A DNA stretch of 11,600 bases from an uncultured Spirochaetaceae bacterium (lineage in GTDB: Bacteria > Spirochaetota > Spirochaetia > Treponematales > Treponemataceae), in the NCBI GenBank assembly GCA_937875245.1, contig CALNCH010000253.1, forward strand, positions 1-11,600, read 5' to 3'. Positions 1-5,778 of this stretch are shown in pieces. Position 1 is the first letter of the stretch. Each line of letters begins with the position of its first letter. Position numbers and translations under genes: made by a program. The notes below the pieces were generated by a model. The model was given only the letters and a program-made list of their open reading frames with translations, was not told the DNA's origin and did not search any database.

Positions 1-1
1 G

Positions 2-1378
2 GGAGAAGCAGATATGCTTCGTCGTGCCATGGGAAAAAAGAAAAAAGATGTTCTTATGGCAAAAAAAGAAGAATTCATTGAAGGTGCCATAAAAAACGGC
101 TTTACTGCAGAACATGCAGGAGATATTTTCGAAATAATGGTGCCCTTTGCGGGCTACGGTTTTAACAAAAGCCATGCCGCCGCATACTCTGTTGTAGCAT
201 ACCAAACAGGATATTTAAAAGCACATTTCCCCTCAGAGTTTATTGCCGCCAACCTTACCAATGAAATCTCTAGTACAGATAAACTACCGGTGTATATTGC
301 AGAAGGTAGAAGTATGGGCATTGCTATAGACCCACCAGATATTAATCGTTCAGATAAAGTTTTTAATGTTGTTGACGGACGCATTGTATATGGCCTTATG
401 GGAATTAAGGGCTTAGGAGAAGCCGCTGCAGAAGAAATAATCTTACAAAGAACAAAAGATGGCCCATACACTGACTTTATGAATTTTTTAGAACGAGTGG
501 ATTTACACACTGCAAATAAAAGAGCCTTAGAAGTAGTGGATTTACACACTGCAAATAAAAGAGCCTTTGGTAATTTAAGTGACCATAGAAACAGACCCAT
601 GCTTTTACAAAACTATGAAAGAGCTGTTGATTACGTTGAAAATAAAAAAGCAGCTGGTCAATTTGGGCAAGTAAGCTTATTTGAAGATACTGGTATAGAA
701 GAATTTACCCCTTTCCTATGGGACGAAGTGGAAGACTGGCCTCAGTTAGAAAAACTGAGATTAGAAAAGGAATTAATCGGCTTCTATATTTCTGGTCATC
801 CACTAGACGAATTTAGAAAAGCCATTGAACGTTGCACTGTAATAAACTCTAGTACCATTGAACGAGCACAGCCTAAGAAAACATACACTATTATTGGAAT
901 GGTTAAAGAGTTACGGGTTATAACAACAAATAAATCTGGAAAACAGATGGCCATTCTTACCCTAGAAGATTTAGAAGGAACAATTAAGTGTACCTTTTTC
1001 CCCAATGCTTGGGACAAATATAGTTCACAAGTTCAAGAAGATAAAATTGTAGCACTTACCGGTAATGTTGATATTTCTGAAAAATATGGAGTAAGTTTTC
1101 AAGTTGATACCATTGAAGACCCTTCCCAGTTACAAGAAAAAGCAATACAGGAAATACACATTCAACTTAGTTCCGAAGTACAAAATGAAAAACAATTATT
1201 TCAATTACAAGATTTTCTTGTTGGCGCTGATGGCAATTGTTCAGTATATTTTCATATAGAGACACCTGAGGGATTTTATTCAATAAAAGCTCACAACCTG
1301 ACAACCGTTCCCTCAAGTGATGACTTTATACAAGAGTTAGAAGCTCAAAATTTCGTATCATCCGTTTGGAAGGAGTAA
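2..1378 (+). CDS. dnaE: DNA polymerase III subunit alpha, C-terminal part (5' end outside window)
   Basis: This is the replicative DNA polymerase alpha subunit, which copies the chromosome as part of the Pol III holoenzyme. The frame is already open at base 2 and reads GEADMLRRAMGKKK, a conserved DnaE segment, so the ATG at 14 is internal and the PHP domain and catalytic aspartates lie upstream of the window. Visible in order are the end of the fingers region, a helix-hairpin-helix (GIKGLGE, nt 401-421), a disturbed second HhH half (nt 506-570), an internal beta-clamp motif QVSLF (nt 668-682), and an OB-fold (roughly nt 875-1125). A 33-bp direct repeat at 496-567 replaces the expected LIxSG before AFGNL with a copy of VDLHTANKR (see findings). 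The frame survives. The gene probably heads a unit with the yggT-like gene, which starts 9 nt after the stop. Confidence 0.96.
   Translation, partial: GEADMLRRAMGKKKKDVLMAKKEEFIEGAIKNGFTAEHAGDIFEIMVPFAGYGFNKSHAAAYSVVAYQTGYLKAHFPSEFIAANLTNEISSTDKLPVYIAEGRSMGIAIDPPDINRSDKVFNVVDGRIVYGLMGIKGLGEAAAEEIILQRTKDGPYTDFMNFLERVDLHTANKRALEVVDLHTANKRAFGNLSDHRNRPMLLQNYERAVDYVENKKAAGQFGQVSLFEDTGIEEFTPFLWDEVEDWPQLEKLRLEKELIGFYISGHPLDEFRKAIERCTVINSSTIERAQPKKTYTIIGMVKELRVITTNKSGKQMAILTLEDLEGTIKCTFFPNAWDKYSSQVQEDKIVALTGNVDISEKYGVSFQVDTIEDPSQLQEKAIQEIHIQLSSEVQNEKQLFQLQDFLVGADGNCSVYFHIETPEGFYSIKAHNLTTVPSSDDFIQELEAQNFVSSVWKE
496..567 (+). repeat. 33-bp exact direct repeat inside dnaE (39-bp offset, in frame)
   Basis: Bases 496-528 and 535-567 are identical, separated by 6 bp (529-534). 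The offset of 39 bp is 13 codons, so the frame is kept and VDLHTANKRA is encoded twice. The second copy sits where DnaE proteins normally have the end of a helix-hairpin-helix (LIxSGAF). The conserved AF-G-NL-DHR sequence resumes directly after it. Confidence 0.95.
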
Positions 1379-1387
1379 CTACCTATA

Positions 1388-1981
1388 ATGAATTTTATTG
1401 GAGCAATTTTTAAAGCCTTTGGCTCAGTAGCATCCCTGTATGCCCTTATTTGTACCATCAGAGTTTTTATCACTTGGGCACCATCAATTAATTACAGTGC
1501 GTTTGGGAAAGTATTGTCTCAAATTTGCGATCCCTACCTTAATTGGTTTCGTAAATTTAAATGGACAACCCTTGGACGCATTGATTTTTCACCTATTTTA
1601 TCCATTGGAGTGTTAGTATTAACTTCTACGGTTTTTACTCAAATAGGAGTAACTGGTCGCTTTTCAGTAGGATTAATTTTAGCAGTTATAATCAGAATGG
1701 TTTGGTCTGTACTTTCTTCTATTTTGGGCTTTTTCAACATCTTAGTTGCAATACGATTGATTTTTGAATTACTTAACAAAGGTACCTCCCCCTTTTTGGC
1801 TGCAATCGACCAAATATTAGCCCCCATTCAGTACAAACTGGTAAAGCTTTTTAACAAAAATACCTATGTAAAACCTACAATTTCTTTGGCTATAACCTTA
1901 GCCTGTGGTATTATTACACAATTAGTAGGTGGAATAATTTTTACTTCTATTACTAATTTATTAATGAAATTGCCATTCTAA
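1388..1981 (+). CDS. YggT-family integral membrane protein with two YggT repeats
   Basis: A 197-residue hydrophobic protein with four or more likely membrane segments (about residues 8-30, 68-88, 93-130 and 163-192). The motif DPYLNWFRKF (48-57), after the first hydrophobic stretch, matches the YggT signature of Asp-Pro-Tyr-Leu followed by a basic FR pair. A second, weaker copy, IDQILAPIQYKL (140-151), follows the third stretch, giving the usual two-repeat layout. YggT proteins are poorly understood inner-membrane proteins; links to osmotic stress, cell division or cofactor handling have been proposed in other bacteria. An AAGGAG at 1370-1375 overlaps the end of dnaE and lies 12 nt before the ATG, a long spacing that suggests coupling to dnaE translation. 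The recG start follows 24 nt after the stop. Confidence 0.8.
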   Translation: MNFIGAIFKAFGSVASLYALICTIRVFITWAPSINYSAFGKVLSQICDPYLNWFRKFKWTTLGRIDFSPILSIGVLVLTSTVFTQIGVTGRFSVGLILAVIIRMVWSVLSSILGFFNILVAIRLIFELLNKGTSPFLAAIDQILAPIQYKLVKLFNKNTYVKPTISLAITLACGIITQLVGGIIFTSITNLLMKLPF

Positions 1982-2005
1982 TTCTATCATAAAAGGAAGG
2001 TTCCC

Positions 2006-4186
2006 TTGAAATTACTGGATATACAAAAACCTGTTACCCAGATAACTGGAGTAGGACCTTCCCTCGCCTCTCTTTTTGCTCGCTTAAACATTTTTACTGT
2101 TGCTGATTTATTAACTTATTATCCAAAAGACTGGGAAGACAGAACAAAAACAATTCCCTTATCTGCTTTCAGCCAACATCAAAAAGTCCATACCATAGCA
2201 CAAGTTATTGATCACCAATGGTTTGGATATGGCAGAATGAAAACCCTAAAACTTATTGTTACCGACGGTTCTCTTACTGCAAGTCTTCTTTGTTTTAACC
2301 GCCCCTTTTTAGAACGCAGTTTACCAATTAACAGTATAATTGCCCTTACAGGCTCTTTTTCATATCGGTTTGGAGAATTACAGTCCTCCAGCTTTGAAGC
2401 CACCTTAATCGAAAAAGACGGCTCTCTTTCTAAACTATCAAGTTACAAACTTCTTGATTCTGCGGTGTATTCTTTGTATCCCCTTACCGCAGGCTTGTCC
2501 CAAAAGCAAATACGAAAAGCAGTCCATAAATCAATTCAAGAATATGGAAAGGGCATAGACAATGAATTACCAGAAGAAATAATTGAAAAATATCAATTAG
2601 TACATAAACAAACTGCTATAAAAACAATACATGAACCAGAAAACATAGAGCAAGCCTTATTAGCAAAGAAAACCTTAATTTTTGAAGAACTCTATTTTTT
2701 TCAATATGCCATATTAAAACGAGCTTTTGAACGTAAAGGGGTAGCTACCTCTACAAAAACCATAGAAATTAATCTTGATGAATTTGAAAAGCAATTATCA
2801 CCCCTTCAAGAACAATTATTACACCGACTTTCTTTTGAACTTACTCCTGATCAAAAAAAAGTAATTATGGAAATGAACCTTGAAATTGACAAAAGCCAGG
2901 AAGGAACCACTATGGCTCAGCTTTTACAAGGAGATGTGGGCTCTGGTAAAACCTTAGTTAGCTTTTTTGCCTGCTTACGAATAATTGATTATGGAGAGCA
3001 ATGTGCTTTAATGGCACCCACAGAAATTCTTTCAAAACAACACGGAGAAAATGCAGCACAACTCTTAAGTCCCTTACAAATAGCAACAATAGAGGGTGCT
3101 ACAAGAGGTTTATCCGTTGCATTTTTGTCAGGAAATATACAGAACGCAAGTCGTATTCCTTTACTAAAAGCTCTTAAAGAAGGAGAAATTGACATTATTG
3201 TAGGTACCCATGCCTTATTTTCAAAACAAGTGCAGTACAATAGCCTTAAACTAGCAATAATTGATGAACAACATCGATTTGGTGTAGTACAACGTAATGC
3301 TATTTTAGACAAAGGTCGCCAATCCATAAAAAGTCAGCAAACTCCAAACCTGCTGATGATGAGTGCAACCCCCATTCCTCAAACACTGTCATTAACGGTA
3401 TATGGAGATTTGGATATATCCACCATAAAAACAATGCCTTCTGGTCGAAAACCCATACAAACTCACTTAACTAAAATGGGAAATGAAAGCCGGGTATACG
3501 AAGCAGTACGTTTAGAATTACAAAAAGGACATCAAGCTTATTTTGTGTATCCACGTATTGAAAATCAAGAGTTAGAAGATGAATTATTTGATACCGAATT
3601 GAGTGAACAAGAAGATAAAGAGAACCAAGATAACAGAGAAAAAAGTGGGACTTTGAAGTCTGCAGAAGAAATGTACACTTTTTTATCTGAACAAGTGTAT
3701 CCTGAATATAAATGTGCATTAGTACATTCAAAAGTAAGTGAAGATGAACAAAACCACACCCTAGAATTGTTTCGTAAAGGCCAAATTCAAGTCTTAGTTG
3801 CAACAACTGTTGTAGAAGTGGGTGTAGATGTTCCAAATGCAACTTGTATGGTTATAGAGCAAGCTGAACGATTTGGATTAGCCGCTCTCCACCAGTTACG
3901 AGGACGAGTTGGGCGGGGAAAAGATCAATCCCAATGCTTTTTGATTTATGGAGATACACTTACAGAATTAGGAAAATCTCGATTAAAAGTGATGCACGAA
4001 AGTACAGACGGTTTTTTTATTGCAGAAGAAGATTTACGATTGCGGGGACCTGGAGAACTGAGCGGAATTCAACAATCCGGTTATTTAACATTAGGGATTG
4101 CAGATCCTATTCGAGATAGGGAGTTACTGGAAATAGCTAGAAAAGAAGCTCTTTATCAATTACAAAAAAGTGGAAACACCACTTAG
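2006..4186 (+). CDS. recG: ATP-dependent DNA helicase RecG
   Basis: A superfamily 2 helicase that remodels stalled replication forks and branch-migrates Holliday junctions. The 726-residue product is about full length. The N-terminal part has the GVGP element (residues 15-18) and DLLTYYPKDWEDR, followed by the wedge OB-fold. The helicase core has Walker A GDVGSGKT (309-316), the Walker B variant DEQH with HRFGV after it (from 420), and the motif ending QLRGRVGRG. The C-terminal TRG region has RGPGELSGIQQSG, where many RecGs read GTRQ, so the conserved Gln is kept but the preceding Arg is Gln. A TTG start is chosen because AAGGAAGG (1993-2000) lies 5 nt upstream and there is no in-frame ATG before it. 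A charged Asp/Glu-rich insertion occupies about residues 519-552 of the second helicase lobe. It is probably cotranscribed with dnaE and the yggT-like gene. Confidence 0.96.
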   Translation: MKLLDIQKPVTQITGVGPSLASLFARLNIFTVADLLTYYPKDWEDRTKTIPLSAFSQHQKVHTIAQVIDHQWFGYGRMKTLKLIVTDGSLTASLLCFNRPFLERSLPINSIIALTGSFSYRFGELQSSSFEATLIEKDGSLSKLSSYKLLDSAVYSLYPLTAGLSQKQIRKAVHKSIQEYGKGIDNELPEEIIEKYQLVHKQTAIKTIHEPENIEQALLAKKTLIFEELYFFQYAILKRAFERKGVATSTKTIEINLDEFEKQLSPLQEQLLHRLSFELTPDQKKVIMEMNLEIDKSQEGTTMAQLLQGDVGSGKTLVSFFACLRIIDYGEQCALMAPTEILSKQHGENAAQLLSPLQIATIEGATRGLSVAFLSGNIQNASRIPLLKALKEGEIDIIVGTHALFSKQVQYNSLKLAIIDEQHRFGVVQRNAILDKGRQSIKSQQTPNLLMMSATPIPQTLSLTVYGDLDISTIKTMPSGRKPIQTHLTKMGNESRVYEAVRLELQKGHQAYFVYPRIENQELEDELFDTELSEQEDKENQDNREKSGTLKSAEEMYTFLSEQVYPEYKCALVHSKVSEDEQNHTLELFRKGQIQVLVATTVVEVGVDVPNATCMVIEQAERFGLAALHQLRGRVGRGKDQSQCFLIYGDTLTELGKSRLKVMHESTDGFFIAEEDLRLRGPGELSGIQQSGYLTLGIADPIRDRELLEIARKEALYQLQKSGNTT

Positions 4187-4218
4187 AGTTATAAAAAATC
4201 TTATTTATAACTCTAAGT
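4181..4218. terminator. Perfect 15-bp inverted repeat between convergent recG and sigma-factor genes
   Basis: ACTTAGAGTTATAAA (4181-4195) is perfectly complementary to TTTATAACTCTAAGT (4204-4218), with an 8-nt loop. The left arm begins in the last sense codon of recG and contains its TAG stop. Its position between convergent genes suggests a shared terminator. However, the stem is AT-rich and neither side has a clear U-run after it, so a role in mRNA 3'-end protection is also possible. Confidence 0.6.
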
Positions 4219-4239
4219 TAGAATACCTAAAACAGTATG

Positions 4240-5076
4240 TTAAGCAACATAAGCCTCTAAACGAGACATTCTGGTAGGATGTTGCAAACGTCGAATTGCT
4301 TTCTTTTCAATTTGACGAATTCTTTCTTTAGTTAAATTAAAAACATCACCTACTTCTTTTAGTGACATAGATTGATTTCCTTCCAATCCAAATCGATATT
4401 TCAGAACTTCGGCTTCTTTATCAGTTAATGTTTCCAATACATCTTGAATATCTTCTTTCATACTTCTAGAAATTGCTTTTTCAGCAGGATCATCATATTG
4501 AGTATCTTCTAAAAACTCCCCTACAGAAGCACTATCAGAATCACTTGGTCGAACAGCAGCATCTAAAGAAACCATATCTCTAGAAATGTTTAGCATTTCT
4601 CGAACATGCGAAATATTTATGTTCAACATTTCTGCAACTTCAGTCATCTCTTGTTCTTCTGTTTTATTGCCACTGACCATTTTTCTTGCTTTTTCAATTT
4701 GAACTAACTCATTTGCTCTATTTAAAGGTAAACGAATCATTCTTGATTTTTCGCAAATAGCTTTCAAAATTGACTGTCGAATCCACCATACTGCATAAGA
4801 AATAAAGTGATATCCCTTAGTAACATCAAATCTTTCGATAGCTGTTAACAAACCAATGTTTCCTTCACTAATTAGATCAGTTAAATCTAATCCATGATTT
4901 TGGTATTTTTTTGCTACATTTACTACAAATCGTAAATTAGCACTAACAATCTTATTTTTTGCAGCTTGGTCACCCTGAGCAGCTTTAATTGCCAAATCGT
5001 TTTCTTCTTCCCGTGTTAATAATGGAATCTTATTTATATCTTTTAGGTACATTGAAAGAACATTGTCATCATACAT
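4240..5076 (-). CDS. RNA polymerase sigma-70 family sigma factor (group 2, RpoS/RpoD-like)
   Basis: An alternative sigma factor that directs RNA polymerase to a subset of promoters. At 278 residues it lacks the long region 1.1 and non-conserved insert of housekeeping RpoD. Region 1.2 is visible (SMYLKDINKIPLLTREEE, from residue 8), then region 2 (about 35-110) with RFDVTKGYHFISYAVWWIRQ as the -10 recognition and melting element, region 3 (about 118-190), and region 4 (about 212-270) with a helix-turn-helix LKEVGDVFNLTKERIRQIE (239-257). The ATG is preceded by AGGAG 10 nt upstream. A perfect sigma-54 promoter lies 60-76 bp upstream on the same strand, so its expression is predicted to be RpoN-dependent, as for rpoS in Borrelia. 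It may be called rpoD or rpoS in related genomes; the structure fits a non-primary sigma, so no symbol is assigned. Confidence 0.93.
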   Translation of the reverse strand: MYDDNVLSMYLKDINKIPLLTREEENDLAIKAAQGDQAAKNKIVSANLRFVVNVAKKYQNHGLDLTDLISEGNIGLLTAIERFDVTKGYHFISYAVWWIRQSILKAICEKSRMIRLPLNRANELVQIEKARKMVSGNKTEEQEMTEVAEMLNINISHVREMLNISRDMVSLDAAVRPSDSDSASVGEFLEDTQYDDPAEKAISRSMKEDIQDVLETLTDKEAEVLKYRFGLEGNQSMSLKEVGDVFNLTKERIRQIEKKAIRRLQHPTRMSRLEAYVA

Positions 5077-5111
5077 ATTGCATACACTCCTAAATTATGA
5101 TCTGTTTAAGT

Positions 5112-5124
5112 AGTTTTACTACAT
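5112..5124. promoter_or_regulatory. Small perfect palindrome GTAGT-TTT-ACTAC at the predicted sigma-gene transcription start
   Basis: GTAGT (5112-5116) and ACTAC (5120-5124) are perfect inverted repeats around TTT. The element covers about +1 to +14 of the transcript predicted from the sigma-54 promoter. It could be an operator or a weak 5' hairpin. With only 5-bp arms in AT-rich DNA it could also be chance. Confidence 0.35.
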
Positions 5125-5135
5125 TTATTATATTG

Positions 5136-5152
5136 CAAGTAACGTGCCAACT
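5136..5152 (-). promoter_or_regulatory. Sigma-54 (RpoN) -24/-12 promoter for the sigma-70 family gene
   Basis: The minus strand reads TTGGCACGTTACTTGCA, an exact match to the sigma-54 consensus TGGCACG-N4-TTGCW. The invariant GG (5150-5149) and GC (5138-5137) are separated by exactly 10 bp. Start of transcription is predicted near 5125, giving an untranslated leader of about 48 nt that includes the AGGAG ribosome binding site. The site lies upstream of, and faces, the sigma-factor start at 5076. A TATAAT directly follows it (5134-5129) but has no convincing -35 at 17 bp. Function is inferred from sequence only. Confidence 0.85.
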
Positions 5153-5289
5153 TTTTCTGCATTCTACTATTTTTCAGAAGATAATTTGTATTTTCTTATA
5201 TTAAAAGGATTTACATACTTTATATTATGTATTTTTTCTTTTTTTTCTTGTCTTTTAGCACAAAAAGTATTACTTTAAGGTATTTGATT

Positions 5290-5308
5290 TTGTATCATTT
5301 TGACACAA
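5290..5308. promoter_or_regulatory. Palindromic operator-like box A
   Basis: TTGTATCA-TTT-TGACACAA: the 8-bp arms match at 7 of 8 positions around a 3-bp centre, the form expected for a dimeric DNA-binding protein. It is 20/22 identical, counting flanks, to box B exactly 40 bp downstream. Its centre is about -174 from the predicted sigma-54 start and about -131 from the groES start. It also contains TTGACA, so part of the similarity could reflect a -35-like element. Confidence 0.55.
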
Positions 5309-5329
5309 GGAGTTTTTTCATAAAACATT

Positions 5330-5348
5330 TTGTTTCATTTTGACCCAA
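5330..5348. promoter_or_regulatory. Palindromic operator-like box B
   Basis: TTGTTTCA-TTT-TGACCCAA is the second copy of the box, with arms matching at 6 of 8 positions. A half-site TGTATCA recurs at 5371-5377, again exactly 40 bp on, so three sites lie on the same helical face (about four turns apart). Their centre positions relative to the groES start are roughly -131, -91 and -51. Confidence 0.5.
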
Positions 5349-5394
5349 GCACTTCTCTCCCTTATCAAACTGTATCAAAAAAGCACTTTTTTTA

Positions 5395-5424
5395 TTGACG
5401 ATGAAGGGGGTATTTTCTTATATT
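5395..5424 (+). promoter_or_regulatory. Candidate sigma-70 promoter of groES
   Basis: TTGACG (5395-5400) is followed after 17 bp by TTATAT (5418-5423), or after 18 bp by TATATT (5419-5424). Transcription would start near 5430, leaving about a 30-nt leader with GGAGG at 5449-5453, 7 nt before the groES ATG. There is no CIRCE operator, so HrcA control is not evident. Confidence 0.6.
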
Positions 5425-5460
5425 TAGTTATGAACATTATCACTTTTTGGAGGATATATA

Positions 5461-5727
5461 ATGAAGGTTAAACCTTTAGCAGACCGAGTTTTGGTTAAAA
5501 CTGAAAAAACAGAAGCAAAAACAGCAAGTGGAATCATTATCCCAGATACAGCCCAAGAAAAAACACAGATTGCAACTGTTGTAGCAATTGGTGATGATAC
5601 AGAAAAAATTAAAGTAAAAGTTGCAGAACGTGTTATGTATGATAAATATTCTGGGACTGCTATCAAAATCGATGGCGAAGACCATCTGATTCTAAAAGGA
5701 TCTGATATTATTGCTGTTATTGAATAA
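5461..5727 (+). CDS. groES: Co-chaperonin GroES
   Basis: The heptameric lid of the GroEL folding chamber, acting in the cytoplasm. At 88 residues it is slightly shorter than the usual 94-97, as in other treponemes from memory. The N-terminal KVKPLADRVLVK is typical, the mobile loop that contacts GroEL (about 16-32) carries the hydrophobic GIIIP (24-28), and the C-terminal end ILKGSDIIAVIE matches the family. The ATG has a strong GGAGG 7 nt upstream. It is monocistronic: a strong terminator follows, the next gene is convergent, and no groEL is adjacent. That solo placement differs from the groESL operon of most bacteria. Confidence 0.97.
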   Translation: MKVKPLADRVLVKTEKTEAKTASGIIIPDTAQEKTQIATVVAIGDDTEKIKVKVAERVMYDKYSGTAIKIDGEDHLILKGSDIIAVIE

Positions 5728-5745
5728 GTTTTAGTAAGTTATGTT

Positions 5746-5778
5746 AAAATCCGCCCTAGTAAGTGCGGATTTTTTTTT
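5746..5778 (+). terminator. Rho-independent terminator of groES
   Basis: AAAATCCGC (5746-5754) pairs with GCGGATTTT (5765-5773) around a 10-nt loop, and the T-run continues to 5778. The hairpin starts 18 nt after the groES stop. It overlaps the convergent lipoprotein gene: the loop holds that gene's TAG stop (5756-5758), and the right arm with the T-run encodes its last residues (KKIR). The A-run on the left gives a short U-tract on the other strand, so it may act in both directions. Confidence 0.9.

Larger units (their letters stand above)
5077..5460. other. Divergent intergenic regulatory region between sigma factor and groES
   Basis: This 384-bp non-coding stretch is AT-rich. From left to right it holds the sigma-gene ribosome binding site, a small palindrome (5112-5124), a sigma-54 promoter facing left (5136-5152), a pyrimidine-rich stretch without clear structure (about 5153-5280), two 19-bp palindromic boxes plus a half-site at 40-bp spacing (5290-5377), and the groES promoter and ribosome binding site facing right. 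No CIRCE element (TTAGCACTC-N9-GAGTGCTAA) is present. Confidence 0.85.

Noticed and set aside
496..567. Phase-variable or minisatellite repeat in dnaE
   Set aside because: There are only two copies, the period is a multiple of three so frame does not switch, and the gene is essential. Template switching or assembly error fits better.
154..600. Minus-strand open frame in dnaE that also carries the internal repeat
   Set aside because: It is antisense to conserved DnaE sequence; the repeat is simply the reverse reading of the dnaE direct repeat.
2989..3842. Long minus-strand open frames (2989-3327 and 3471-3842) inside recG
   Set aside because: They lie antisense to a complete, well-conserved recG, lack ribosome binding sites, and have low-complexity Leu/Cys/Ser-rich translations.
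5129..5152. Sigma-70 promoter reading TTGGCA ... TATAAT upstream of the sigma-factor gene
   Set aside because: The two elements are only 12 bp apart, too short for sigma-70, and the hexamer at 17 bp (AAAAGT) is poor. The same bases form a perfect sigma-54 site.
5347..5388. CIRCE/HrcA operator suggested by AAGCACTT at 5347-5354 and 5381-5388
   Set aside because: The copies are direct, not inverted. No GAGTGCTAA arm or N9 spacing is present.
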